The notes under the pieces: model-generated
Database searches by the model: none
Told to the model about the DNA's origin: nothing
Seen by the model: the letters and a program-made list of their open reading frames with translations, nothing else
Assembly: GCA_029239975.1 (NCBI GenBank)
Contig: JARBTX010000014.1
Location: 1 to 60,994, forward strand
DNA from: Anaerocolumna sp.
GTDB taxonomy: Bacteria; Bacillota; Clostridia; Lachnospirales; Lachnospiraceae
DNA: 60,994 nt
Reading direction: 5' to 3'
Program-made: the position numbers and the translations under genes
Shown here: positions 1 to 8,810 of the stretch, in pieces
Layout of the letters: the number at the start of each line of letters is the position of its first letter
How positions within the stretch are numbered: the stretch's first letter is position 1

Positions 1-214
1 CATTCACCGTCACTTCTTCTAACAAAGCTTTGTTAATCATATTATCAATATACACTACATAAATATCCACTTTATTCACTCCACCAATGGACATCTTACG
101 TTTAACTGCATCAGCACAATCCTTAAAAAGCGCACCTATGGTAGCTATATTTTCTTCAAGATCCTTTGTTAATATAGCATCGATGCGATTTTTTTCATCA
201 TGTAAAAGACTCAT
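1..214 (-). CDS. Spore germination protein, GerA family (N-terminal part; gene runs off the left edge)
   Basis: The first 71 codons are present, beginning MSLLHDEKNRIDAILTKDLE, and the frame is still open at base 1. The start is fixed by an AAGGAGGA ribosome binding site 5-6 bases upstream. The segment with KDCADAVKRKMSIGG followed by IYVVYIDNMINKALLEE resembles the cytoplasmic N-terminal domain of GerA/GerKA-type germinant receptor A subunits, where a conserved YIDGL-like stretch precedes later membrane segments. Those proteins sit in the inner spore membrane and sense nutrients. The family call is from recognition of this short region only, so subtype and germinant cannot be given. Confidence 0.7.
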   Translation of the reverse strand, partial: MSLLHDEKNRIDAILTKDLEENIATIGALFKDCADAVKRKMSIGGVNKVDIYVVYIDNMINKALLEEVTVN

Positions 215-224
215 GTATTCCTCC

Positions 225-250
225 TTTTATGTATATTGTTATACATAAAA
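225..250. promoter_or_regulatory. Perfect 11-bp-arm palindrome abutting the gerA-type ribosome binding site
   Basis: TTTTATGTATA (225-235) and TATACATAAAA (240-250) form a perfect inverted repeat with a 4-base loop. It touches the ribosome binding site of the leftward germination gene. It could be a repressor operator or an mRNA hairpin in the 5' leader; the sequence alone does not decide. Confidence 0.5.
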
Positions 251-423
251 TATATTTTCTGGTATCTATTACTATTTTTGATAAATGTCTTTCATATTAT
301 ATCCAGAATGTACTAAATTATTAGTTTTTTATGAATAAAAAAATAGCAAGATTGGATAAGAAAACAAAGGCTCTTTTTGTTATTATCAAGATACTAAATT
401 AATAAAATGACAGGAGATTGTCT

Positions 424-1644
424 ATGACACACAAAATTTCGGCATTCAAGATTTATATTACATATTCCGCTTTTACTGCTTTTCTATTTTCTCTAGTATT
501 TACCGTAAATATGGTATATTACGTTGATGTAATTCATTTAAATCCTTTTCAACTTGTTCTTATTGGTACTGTACTTGAAGCAACATGCTTTATATGCGAA
601 ATTCCTACGGGAATTGTTGCTGATATATACAGTCGTAAGCTATCTGTAATAATTGGTGTAGCTTTAATCGGATGTGGATTTGTACTTGAAGGTGCAATTA
701 CTTCCTTTATTAGTGTTTTAGTTTCTCAATTTTTATGGGGACTAGGTTATACATTTATTAGCGGAGCTATTGATGCTTGGATTGTTACAGAAGATAAAAC
801 AAGAAATATAGATGAAATTTATCTTAAAGGAACTAGCTGGGGAAATATAGGATCAATTATAGGAATTGGATTTAGCACTATAATAGGTAACTATTCCCTT
901 CGCCTTCCAATTTTATTAGGTGGTATTTGCTTTGTGTTATTCGCTTTGTTTTTAATCGTTTTTATGCCCGAATATCATTTTAACTATTCATCAAATACAG
1001 AATCTAATAATTTTAGAAAAATGAAAACGATGCTTATAACTAGTTTAGAGACGATAAAAAAGAAACATATTGTTATGATGCTTCTTTCTGTATCTTTATT
1101 GAATGGACTAGCTAGTGAAGGGTATGATAGATTATATACGATTCATTTTTTGAAAGATACGACTTTTCCCAAATTAGGAAATTTACAGCCTGTAACTTGG
1201 TTTGGACTATTCTCGATGATTGCTGCAATACTTAGTATAACGATTATACAATTTATATTAAAAGGGCTAGAAAAGAAGAAACATATAGAAAATGATATGT
1301 TTCTATTAATCATTAATATAGGTAGCATAATATGTATTACTACATTTGCATTAAGTAGTAATTTTACTCTTATGGCTATAGCTTATCTAGTATCTAATTT
1401 ACTACGCTCTTTAAACGAACCTATATATCATGCTTGGATAAATAAACACATTGATGATAACGGGAGAGCAACTATTTTATCAACTAAGGGAATCTTAAAT
1501 TCCTTTGGACAGATAATTGGTGGTCCAGGAATTGGATTCATTGCAACTGTTATATCTATTAAGATTGGTATATTGGGTTCAGCCATATTATTAATTCCAA
1601 CTATTTTTATCTTTATATTAATTAGAGATAGAAAATCCGCCTAG
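424..1644 (+). CDS. Major facilitator superfamily transporter
   Basis: A 406-residue integral membrane protein with about twelve hydrophobic segments and an MFS motif A-like loop, VADIYSRK, around residues 65-72 between helices 2 and 3. The preceding EIPTG is typical of drug-efflux-like DHA3/YfiU-type permeases. I start at the ATG at 424 because CAGGAG lies 7 bases upstream; the in-frame TTG at 418 is only one base from that site. It is monocistronic, divergent from the germination gene and convergent with the glucosidase. No neighbour indicates a substrate; a multidrug or small-molecule exporter is an inference from the family. Confidence 0.8.
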   Translation: MTHKISAFKIYITYSAFTAFLFSLVFTVNMVYYVDVIHLNPFQLVLIGTVLEATCFICEIPTGIVADIYSRKLSVIIGVALIGCGFVLEGAITSFISVLVSQFLWGLGYTFISGAIDAWIVTEDKTRNIDEIYLKGTSWGNIGSIIGIGFSTIIGNYSLRLPILLGGICFVLFALFLIVFMPEYHFNYSSNTESNNFRKMKTMLITSLETIKKKHIVMMLLSVSLLNGLASEGYDRLYTIHFLKDTTFPKLGNLQPVTWFGLFSMIAAILSITIIQFILKGLEKKKHIENDMFLLIINIGSIICITTFALSSNFTLMAIAYLVSNLLRSLNEPIYHAWINKHIDDNGRATILSTKGILNSFGQIIGGPGIGFIATVISIKIGILGSAILLIPTIFIFILIRDRKSA

Positions 1645-1735
1645 TATTATTATGTACTAGATAAAAAACATAATAAAAAATGCAACACTATATTTAATAA
1701 AAACACTAAAATAGAAAAATATATTTATAAAAAAA

Positions 1736-1851
1736 TAATAGAAATAAATATAATAGAAATAAATATAATAGAAAAATTTTATATTAGAAAAATTTTATAT
1801 TAGAAAAATATTATAAAGAAAAATATTATAATAGAAAAATATTATTAACAA
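1736..1851. repeat. Degenerate A/T-rich tandem repeats (TAGAAAtAaTATa-like, about 15-17 bp)
   Basis: Between the MFS gene and the terminator of the glucosidase lies an almost pure A/T tract of imperfect units: two copies of TAGAAATAAATATAA, two of TAGAAAAATTTTATAT, and three of a TAGAAAAATATTATA type. The 1645-1948 interval holds nothing else except the terminator at its right end. It looks like slipped-strand microsatellite expansion. Confidence 0.7.
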
Positions 1852-1864
1852 AACATTACAAATA

Positions 1865-1943
1865 AGGCTGTTTCATATATTAAACATACTTTTTCTAATA
1901 GTAATAATATTAGAAAAAGTATGTTGTTTATATGCAACAGCCT
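1865..1943 (-). terminator. Long-stem terminator of the glucosidase gene
   Basis: AGGCTGTTTCATATATTAAA... pairs with ...AACAGCCT over a stem of about 35 bp. It begins 5 bases after the glucosidase stop codon. The downstream side on the minus strand is T-rich. The size and the AGGCTGTT ends exceed a minimal terminator. Confidence 0.75.
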
Positions 1944-1948
1944 AACTC

Positions 1949-4246
1949 TTATAATTGTACTTCTACTTTTTCCCCATTAAAAGGAACGACTATTATTTTC
2001 CCTTTATATAAAACTTTAAATGATTGATAGATTTTACTATAACCGTTGCTTGCTAATTGTACAGTAAAAATACCCTTATCATCTATGGAGAATAGGTATT
2101 CATTATATTCACCATACTCATATTCAAAATCTTCACCATTGTCTTGATAATGGTGATACTCAGAAACTCCTTCATATACATCTAAGGTAAGCTCTACAAC
2201 TTCTTTTTCACCGACATAATGTAGTTCTGGATAATTCGGAATTATACTTCCTGCCTTTAAATAGATAGGACATACATCTAGAGGTGCTTCTCGGAGAATA
2301 TATTTACCGCCAGTAACCACTTCTTTTGTCCAATAATCAATCCAATTTCCTTCTGGAAGATAAATGGAACGAGCTCTTTGTCCTTGAACTACCACCGGTG
2401 CTACTAAAATAGTTTCACCAAATAAGAATTGGTCATTGATTTCTTTTACGTTTCTGTCATTCTGATAATGGAGCACTAAAGGTCTCATAATAGGTAATCC
2501 ATTTGATTGACTCTCCCAGAATAGATCATAAAGATATGGTAATAAAGTATAGTGTAGTTTAATGTATTTTCTATTAATATCAAGAGTTTCTTGGTTAAAT
2601 GCCCATGGCTCTTGTCTACGATTTGGCTTACAACAGTGATTTCTAAATAACGGAGAAAAACATCCGACTTGCACCCAGCGATTTAAAAGTTCTGCCGTAC
2701 AATCAGAACCAAATCCACCAACATCGGTTCCTATAAATGTAAGTCCACTCATACCAAGATTGCATAACTGTGGAATAGCCATCTGTAAATGTGCCCATAT
2801 ACTATGGTTATCTCCAGTCCAACCAGTTGAGTATTTTTGCGTTCCAGAATAGCACGCACGTGTTATAACAAATGGTCTTCTCTTATCATGTCTTTTTAGA
2901 CCTTCATAGGTAGCTTTCGCCATTAGATGCCCATAAACATTGTGAATCTTCTTATGATTTGCACCTTTTCCTTCATCTAAAAACTGTACATCATCTGGAA
3001 GTGGACCATTAAAACTTGCTGGCTCGTTCATATCGTTCCATACTCCGCGAACACCTTTTTGGAGCAATAACTTTTGGTTATCTCCCCACCAATTTCTAAC
3101 TTTTTCATCTGAGAAATCTGGATATACCGAAAGTCCTGGCCATACCGCATTTTCATAGACATTACCTTCTACATCTTTTGCATAGTATCCATTCTTAATA
3201 CCTTCATCATAAATTGTATAACCTTTTTCAATTTTAACACCTGGATCAATAATGGTAACAATTTTAAATCCATCTTGATTTAGTTCTTCTATCACCTTAT
3301 CTGCATCTTTAAAACGTTCATTACTCCACGTAAATACTTTATAATCTTCCATATAATCAATATCAAGATGAATAACATCACATGGAATGTCTAACTCACG
3401 AAAATGTTTTGCAATGTCTTTTACTTCTTCTTTGGTTTCATAAGACCACCGTGACTGATGATAACCTAATGTCCACAATTGTGGAAGTGGTGTTCTTCCG
3501 GTTAGATATGTGTAACCTTCAATAATTTCAGGCATCTTATCACCTGCTATAAAGTAATAATCAAGGTTACCATCATCCGCTCCAAAGTAATAATATTCAT
3601 CACTTTCTTTGCCCATATCAAAATAGGTTCGATACGTATTATCATAGAAAATACCAAATACATGATTTTTCTTTAAGGTTATAAAAAATGGTATAGATTT
3701 ATACAATGCTTTAAAAGAGTCAACCTGTGGTTCTGGTAAATCACTATTCCACATTTCATATTCATAACCACGTTTATTTAAAAATCCGGTCTTATCACCT
3801 AAACCATAAAAACACTCGTCTCCATCCATTACTTTTACAACTTGTATCTTTTTGCTTAAAGTCCTGGCATCAATAAAATGTCCTTCCTTAGCCGCTAATT
3901 CAATTGCCGCTTGGTCAATTTGGGTGGAAACCTTTCTTTCATTTCGGTAGTCAGCACATATAAGATTATGATTAATATCATAAAAATCTACTTTAAACTC
4001 ATCAAAAATTTCAATATAAAGAGCGGTAGTTTTAATTTCAATTCTGTCTTCTTTTTTGATTACTACATACTCTGTATTAACACTTTTAACTTCTTCTATT
4101 GCTCTTGATTGATGTTCTTTCGTTTCAAAACCAGAAAAAACGTTAATTATATTTTCCGTAATTATCTCTATTTGCCCCTGTTGTTGTTCAAAGTCTATGA
4201 TAACAACGTTCTTATCTTGTTTCAGTGCTTTTATCTTACCAAACAT
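1949..4246 (-). CDS. Alpha-glucosidase, glycoside hydrolase family 31
   Basis: A 765-residue cytoplasmic enzyme without a signal peptide. It carries the GH31 signature WNDMNEP with the nucleophile Asp about residue 405, and TGDNHSIW with the acid/base Asp about residue 479. LGYHQSRWSY, typical of the N-terminal side of the barrel, is also present. These retaining exo-enzymes release glucose (or xylose in some members) from alpha-linked oligosaccharides. Start chosen at 4246, where GGAGGA lies 7 bases upstream; a longer reading adds 16 residues without a ribosome binding site. It follows scpB by 100 bases on the same strand. Substrate (maltose, isomaltose or other) cannot be read from the sequence. 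Confidence 0.9.
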   Translation of the reverse strand: MFGKIKALKQDKNVVIIDFEQQQGQIEIITENIINVFSGFETKEHQSRAIEEVKSVNTEYVVIKKEDRIEIKTTALYIEIFDEFKVDFYDINHNLICADYRNERKVSTQIDQAAIELAAKEGHFIDARTLSKKIQVVKVMDGDECFYGLGDKTGFLNKRGYEYEMWNSDLPEPQVDSFKALYKSIPFFITLKKNHVFGIFYDNTYRTYFDMGKESDEYYYFGADDGNLDYYFIAGDKMPEIIEGYTYLTGRTPLPQLWTLGYHQSRWSYETKEEVKDIAKHFRELDIPCDVIHLDIDYMEDYKVFTWSNERFKDADKVIEELNQDGFKIVTIIDPGVKIEKGYTIYDEGIKNGYYAKDVEGNVYENAVWPGLSVYPDFSDEKVRNWWGDNQKLLLQKGVRGVWNDMNEPASFNGPLPDDVQFLDEGKGANHKKIHNVYGHLMAKATYEGLKRHDKRRPFVITRACYSGTQKYSTGWTGDNHSIWAHLQMAIPQLCNLGMSGLTFIGTDVGGFGSDCTAELLNRWVQVGCFSPLFRNHCCKPNRRQEPWAFNQETLDINRKYIKLHYTLLPYLYDLFWESQSNGLPIMRPLVLHYQNDRNVKEINDQFLFGETILVAPVVVQGQRARSIYLPEGNWIDYWTKEVVTGGKYILREAPLDVCPIYLKAGSIIPNYPELHYVGEKEVVELTLDVYEGVSEYHHYQDNGEDFEYEYGEYNEYLFSIDDKGIFTVQLASNGYSKIYQSFKVLYKGKIIVVPFNGEKVEVQL

Positions 4247-4346
4247 ATTTGTCCTCCGTTTATTTGTAATAAAATGGACTCGGTGGAATAGCACTTTTCA
4301 GCGGATATTCTACAGTGTCCATTTTTAATTCATATTAAATAATTAT

Positions 4347-4916
4347 TTAGATATCTAACCTTAATTGTATTTCTTCTTCTGCTTCCAATTTAAAATCTTC
4401 CACCTTTTCTGGATTAACAATTGGTAAGTCTTCTAATGACTGAATACCAAAACTTCTTAAGAAATCTTCGGTAGTACCAAACAATATTGGTCTACCAGGC
4501 GCATCCATTCTGCCAACTTCACTTACTAGATTGTATTCTATTAACTTATTTACGGCATGGTCACTTTTTACACCACGAATTGCCTCAATCTCTTGTTTTG
4601 TAATCGGTTGCTTATATGCTATGATAGATAATGTTTCTAATAAAACATCAGTAAGTATGTGCTTTTTTGGTATGTGGGTAATTTTAATTATAGATTCATA
4701 CATCTCAGGTTTTGTACACATTTGAAATGCACCATCTAGTTCAATTATTTGAATCCCTCTATTTTGGGCCAAATATTGGTCCATCATATTACGAATAACT
4801 TTTCTGGTCGTGTCTACATCATGATCCACAGCCGCTGCAATTCTTTCCACATCTATTGCTTCACCTATTGTAAATAATATGGCTTCAATAATAGCTTCTA
4901 ATTTCTTAATTTCCAT
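4347..4916 (-). CDS. scpB: Segregation and condensation protein B
   Basis: A 189-residue protein built of two winged-helix domains, the kleisin-associated (KITE) subunit of the bacterial SMC-ScpAB condensin on the nucleoid. Recognisable ScpB stretches are LEAIIEAILFTIGE at the N-terminus, LSIIAYKQPITKQEIEAIRGV around residues 90-115, and GRPILFGTTEDFLRSFG near residues 140-160. The start has GGAGGG 6 bases upstream. It follows scpA on the same strand with a 97-base gap that contains a hairpin, so the two are co-oriented but not translationally overlapped. Confidence 0.95.
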   Translation of the reverse strand: MEIKKLEAIIEAILFTIGEAIDVERIAAAVDHDVDTTRKVIRNMMDQYLAQNRGIQIIELDGAFQMCTKPEMYESIIKITHIPKKHILTDVLLETLSIIAYKQPITKQEIEAIRGVKSDHAVNKLIEYNLVSEVGRMDAPGRPILFGTTEDFLRSFGIQSLEDLPIVNPEKVEDFKLEAEEEIQLRLDI

Positions 4917-4972
4917 AATAACCCTCCATGCTGTCTTAAAACCGTGAATTTGGGCGTCAGCACAAATTTACC

Positions 4973-4998
4973 GTGTGAAAAATTATTATTTTTCACAC
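4973..4998. repeat. Perfect inverted repeat in the scpA-scpB gap
   Basis: GTGTGAAAAAT and ATTTTTCACAC flank a 4-base centre. On the minus strand it lies 15 bases after scpA, with no strong T-run, so it is more likely an mRNA-processing or stabilising hairpin, or a leaky terminator, than a full stop. Confidence 0.5.
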
Positions 4999-5013
4999 TA
5001 AACTCCTATCACA

Positions 5014-5796
5014 TTAATTTAATACTATGCTATCATCCAAGTCAATAATTTCGTCACAAATAAAGGTCACCCTGATATCATCAAATAAATTCATCTGACT
5101 AATTTCAACTTGTCCAATTTTCATTAATTCTAGTATTCCAAGAAATGTAACGATGACTTCCATCTTACTTGATTGAGCTTCTAAAAATTTACGAAAACTA
5201 AAACTTCTATGAATTAGCCCATATGCTTGTATTGATCTTATCTTTTCAGACAAATTAATCTCTTCTTTTTCAATTCTACCAAATTTACTACGAATTGGAT
5301 CGATTTTATCCACTTGTCTCTTCATGACAGATTGAAAAATCTTATGTAATTTGGCTAAGGTTAAGTCTGCTAAAAGACTTGCCGTATCCACTTCTTCCTT
5401 AAAATCTGCTATTTCACTTGGTATAGAAGCCGGTTTATAAAGAACTTTGGCAGCATCCATCTCTCGGTCTTTTAACTCATTCGATATGTATTTATACATT
5501 TTATATTCTAGCAATCGATCTACTAATTCTTGTCTAGGGTCTTCATCGCTTTCTTCTTTGGTTTCATCTTTTGGTAATAACATCTTGGATTTTATATTAA
5601 TTAAGGTTGCAGCCATAACTAAGAATTCACTCATAATATCTAGATTCTTGGACTCCATTTGCCTAATATAATCCATATACTGTTCAGTTATTTCCACAAT
5701 AGGAATGTCATGTATATTTACTTTATTCTTATCAATCAGATGAAGCAAAAGGTCCAGTGGTCCTTCAAATGCTTCAAGTTTAACCGATATGCTCAT
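5014..5796 (-). CDS. scpA: Segregation and condensation protein A (kleisin)
   Basis: A 260-residue kleisin subunit bridging SMC heads and ScpB. The N-terminus shows the ScpA hallmark FEGPLDLLLHLIDKNKVNI near residues 10-28, then the helix with EFLVMAATLINIKSKMLLP. The C-terminal winged helix includes VTFLGILELMKIGQVEISQ. The start at 5796 has AAGGAAGG about 6 bases upstream; a longer reading adds 12 residues and would nearly touch the upstream gene. It lies 22 bases after the M50-like gene and before scpB, the usual clostridial order. Confidence 0.95.
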   Translation of the reverse strand: MSISVKLEAFEGPLDLLLHLIDKNKVNIHDIPIVEITEQYMDYIRQMESKNLDIMSEFLVMAATLINIKSKMLLPKDETKEESDEDPRQELVDRLLEYKMYKYISNELKDREMDAAKVLYKPASIPSEIADFKEEVDTASLLADLTLAKLHKIFQSVMKRQVDKIDPIRSKFGRIEKEEINLSEKIRSIQAYGLIHRSFSFRKFLEAQSSKMEVIVTFLGILELMKIGQVEISQMNLFDDIRVTFICDEIIDLDDSIVLN

Positions 5797-5818
5797 AGGT
5801 TGTCCTTCCTTTAGATCA

Positions 5819-6421
5819 TTATAATAAAGCACTCATAATAAATGTACTTAAACTTGTTAATAACTGAAATAATACTACCAGTAATAAAATCATTTTTACA
5901 AAATAATCATATCGAATGATATTATAAAACTGTTTCGGATTTGTTCCAGCAAGAATTAAACCTATATCAAACGTTGAAATAGGAAAAAGATTTACAATCG
6001 TCATACTTAAGCTTATTAAGGCAATGTAAACTAAAATACATTGTAAAATTAACTGAACCATACTAATAGATTCGGAATAAGCAAAATTTGAACCCATACC
6101 AATACCAAACTTAAGAACACTAATGCTAATAGCAAAGGTAATTAATAAACTAATAAATCCTGTTATCCCTAATATGAGATTTGTTTTTTTATCTTTTATA
6201 CGGTACATATATGGTTTTGAAAAACCAGCTTGATTTGTTGCACATAAAATCATTCCAATAGGATCTATATAGTGATGTAATTTATAAATATTACGTTTTC
6301 TATTTTTCTCTTGATTTGGATTCATCAAATTGTAGATTAATGCTTTGGGAAATTCATGAATTATCATAACAATTCCGCCTGCAATAATAGAGGCTAATAA
6401 ACGTATCAATTGTATTGTCAT
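5819..6421 (-). CDS. Degenerate site-2-protease (M50)-like membrane protein
   Basis: A 200-residue polytopic protein. Near the N-terminus it reads GGIVMIIHEFPKALIYNLMNP, the place and context where M50 proteases carry HExxH, but the second zinc His is Lys (HEFPK). Later NLFPISTFDIG replaces the usual NxxPxxxLDGG motif, keeping Asn, Pro and Asp. M50-family genes commonly sit beside scpA in clostridia, which supports the homology. Start at 6421 uses AGGTGG 5 bases upstream rather than an earlier TTG. The fold and location follow from homology; proteolytic activity is doubtful because one zinc ligand is missing. Confidence 0.65.
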   Translation of the reverse strand: MTIQLIRLLASIIAGGIVMIIHEFPKALIYNLMNPNQEKNRKRNIYKLHHYIDPIGMILCATNQAGFSKPYMYRIKDKKTNLILGITGFISLLITFAISISVLKFGIGMGSNFAYSESISMVQLILQCILVYIALISLSMTIVNLFPISTFDIGLILAGTNPKQFYNIIRYDYFVKMILLLVVLFQLLTSLSTFIMSALL

Positions 6422-6481
6422 TTTTCCACCTATAGGTATCAAATTATTATTCTTTCGATACCTGACACTCCTTTTTAACTT

Positions 6482-7351
6482 TTATTGCACTTCTTTCTTT
6501 AATGTAACTACCATTAATTCTGGGCGGTTAAACATTCTAAGTTTTATTGTATGCATACCTAACCCTCTCGATACCAAAAGTGTTCTACCATCTTTATCAA
6601 ATCTTCCTGCATCGTATTTTGGAAAGAATTTATACTGTGGTGAAATCACACCACCAAGTCCTGGCAGCCTTACAATTCCACCATGAATATGACCTGAAAA
6701 TATTAAGTCGGAACCCCACTTCGAATATTGTTTAAAATAAACTGGATTATGTGCAATCAATATATTATAACACCTATCGCTTGGAATTCCTACTAATTTT
6801 TGTAGATATTCTGCATCTAGTTTCGGTTGTTTTAGTTTTCTAAAGTATTCAGAACCTATCATAAAACCAGTTATCGCTATGGATTCATTGCCCCGAACTA
6901 TTCTTTCTTGTTGATTCATAAGAACATGAACTCCTAACTTCTTTAGTTCATTCTCATACGTAATATAATCTGGAGAAGCTTTTCTTTCACCTGACATAAG
7001 ACTTTGTTCATGATTACCAATACCGTAATAAATCGGGTATTTTTTTGAAAGCTCTCTTATCAAGGATAATGGTATCTCCGTTTGATTTGGCTTATTATTT
7101 ACTAACATATCTCCAGCCATAATAATATAATCCGGTTTTTCATCCTTTATCTTATTCAATAATATTTCATTGTTATTACCATATGAATTATTATGTAAAT
7201 CAGCTAGTACTACAAGTTTTACACCATCAAATTCTTTGGGTAACCGTTTGGATTTTATATCATAATGAGTTAACTCTAGATTTCTATTTTCAAAATAACT
7301 ATAAATAATTATTATAAGTAAAATAATAATTATTTTTAATAAAGTTTCCAT
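6482..7351 (-). CDS. Membrane-anchored calcineurin-like metallophosphoesterase (YkuE/YaeI type)
   Basis: A 289-residue protein with one N-terminal membrane anchor (residues about 5-20) followed by a metallophosphoesterase domain. Metal-binding motifs in order are LADLHNN (Asp51, His53), AGDM (Asp81), GIGNHE (Asn113, His114), IAHNP and FSGHIHGG. The domain therefore probably faces outwards. Relatives such as YkuE and YaeI are linked to cell-envelope phosphoesters; the substrate here is unknown. An AGGAG site lies 6 bases before the start. It heads the run towards the M50-like gene, scpA and scpB. Confidence 0.88.
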   Translation of the reverse strand: METLLKIIIILLIIIIYSYFENRNLELTHYDIKSKRLPKEFDGVKLVVLADLHNNSYGNNNEILLNKIKDEKPDYIIMAGDMLVNNKPNQTEIPLSLIRELSKKYPIYYGIGNHEQSLMSGERKASPDYITYENELKKLGVHVLMNQQERIVRGNESIAITGFMIGSEYFRKLKQPKLDAEYLQKLVGIPSDRCYNILIAHNPVYFKQYSKWGSDLIFSGHIHGGIVRLPGLGGVISPQYKFFPKYDAGRFDKDGRTLLVSRGLGMHTIKLRMFNRPELMVVTLKKEVQ

Positions 7352-7498
7352 ACCATACTCCTTTTTTTTATCTACTTATCCATTACTTTAGACTTCATAT
7401 ACACCAAAATCGAAACATGTGGCATTCTGTTTTAAATAAATTACAAATGAATGAAACCAATAGGATTTTGACCCTCTAATCATTTATGTAAACACAAA

Positions 7499-7548
7499 AC
7501 CACAGGAAAAGTCTGTTATAAATTATAACACAGACTTTTCCTGTGGTC
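7499..7548 (-). terminator. Terminator after the D-Ala-D-Ala carboxypeptidase gene
   Basis: ACCACAGGAAAAGTCTGT pairs perfectly with ACAGACTTTTCCTGTGGT. On the minus strand it is followed by TTTTGTGTTT. It lies 18 bases past the stop codon and is bounded by a gene-free leader for the phosphoesterase. Confidence 0.9.
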
Positions 7549-7566
7549 TATAGGTATGAATTATTA

Positions 7567-8742
7567 CTAAAATATGAATTTTTGAAAGACAAATTTAAAA
7601 TAATCCTTCAGTTTTGCTTTTTCAACTGTTTCTGCCGCAACAATATCAACCGAGCCTATTTTTTTACCTTTTAATTGATATGTAATTTCTCCAACCTTAT
7701 CATTTTCTTTAATTGGTGCTGTTACACTCTCAGCAATCGTTACTTCTTTGGTTATCTCTGCTGGATTGGTATCCTTAAGACAAAGATATGAAAAGCTATC
7801 GTTTACACGATAATTAATACCTTCTGCAACACCTTTTTTAACAGGTATCGGAGTTTTTACAAGATCTTCATTGGCGTCAGAAAAAATACTACAATTTGCA
7901 AAGCCGTAATCTAATAATTTTGATGCCTCACTAAAACGAGTTTTTGTATCTGGAGCTGCCATGACTACAGCAATTAAATCCATTCCTTCTCTTTTTGCAG
8001 AAGCAGATAAACAATACTTAGCTAAGCCTGTAGATCCAGTTTTTAACCCAGTAATACCATTATAAAATCGAATTAGCTTATTTGTATTCGTTAAACCAAA
8101 TTCTGTTTGACCTTTTTTTGTTGTATGAATGATGGTATCCATCCAAACTGTAGAATATGTACTAATTTCAGGATGTTGGGTGATTAATTCTCTAGACATT
8201 AATGCTACATCATATGCGGATGAATAATGACCATCTACATCGAGTCCACAACAATTTACAAATGTAGTGTTAACCATTCCAAGTTCTTTTGCTTTCGCAT
8301 TCATTCTTGCAACGAATTCTTCTTCTGATCCAGCAATAAATTCTGCCATAGCAACTGAAGCATCATTAGCGCTTGCAATACTAATACACTTAATCATGGT
8401 ATTAACATCCTGTGTCTCGAAAGGTTCTAGATAAACTTGTGAACCACCCATGGATGCTGCATGTTCACTAACAGTAACTTGATCAGTCAATTTTATTTGA
8501 CCTTTATCTAGCGCCTCAAATATCAGTAGTAGTGTCATGATTTTAGTAATACTAGCTGGTCTTAATTTTTCATCCTTGTTCTTTTCATAAATGATTGCAC
8601 CCGTTGATCCTTCAATCAATACTACAGATTGAGATGTTATTTCTAGTTTGCCACTATCTTCTGGTGCTGCATAAACATTAACTTTCATAAATGATGTCAT
8701 TAGTAACGTAACACACATTAAAAGTGCTAAAAATCGTTTCAT
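7567..8742 (-). CDS. dacF: D-alanyl-D-alanine carboxypeptidase (penicillin-binding protein, DacF type)
   Basis: A 391-residue exported enzyme that trims the terminal D-Ala from peptidoglycan stem peptides. A signal peptide covers about residues 1-26 (cleavage near VYA-AP). Serine-peptidase S11 motifs are SITK (Ser64, Lys67), SAN (124-126) and KTG (234-236). The C-terminal PBP5_C-like beta domain ends in KLKDYFKFVFQKF, a plausible amphipathic membrane anchor. GAGG lies 6 bases upstream of the start. Placement next to the M50-like/scpAB cluster matches dacF in other clostridia; the symbol rests on that synteny. Confidence 0.92.
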   Translation of the reverse strand: MKRFLALLMCVTLLMTSFMKVNVYAAPEDSGKLEITSQSVVLIEGSTGAIIYEKNKDEKLRPASITKIMTLLLIFEALDKGQIKLTDQVTVSEHAASMGGSQVYLEPFETQDVNTMIKCISIASANDASVAMAEFIAGSEEEFVARMNAKAKELGMVNTTFVNCCGLDVDGHYSSAYDVALMSRELITQHPEISTYSTVWMDTIIHTTKKGQTEFGLTNTNKLIRFYNGITGLKTGSTGLAKYCLSASAKREGMDLIAVVMAAPDTKTRFSEASKLLDYGFANCSIFSDANEDLVKTPIPVKKGVAEGINYRVNDSFSYLCLKDTNPAEITKEVTIAESVTAPIKENDKVGEITYQLKGKKIGSVDIVAAETVEKAKLKDYFKFVFQKFIF

Positions 8743-8810
8743 ATTTGCCTCACGTCCAAAAAATATATTATTACTATTTTAAGCAAGGACTATGAATTTT
8801 AGACCAACTT

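Noticed and set aside
418..424. TTG start for the first MFS gene
   Set aside because: It is one base from CAGGAG; the ATG six bases later has proper spacing.
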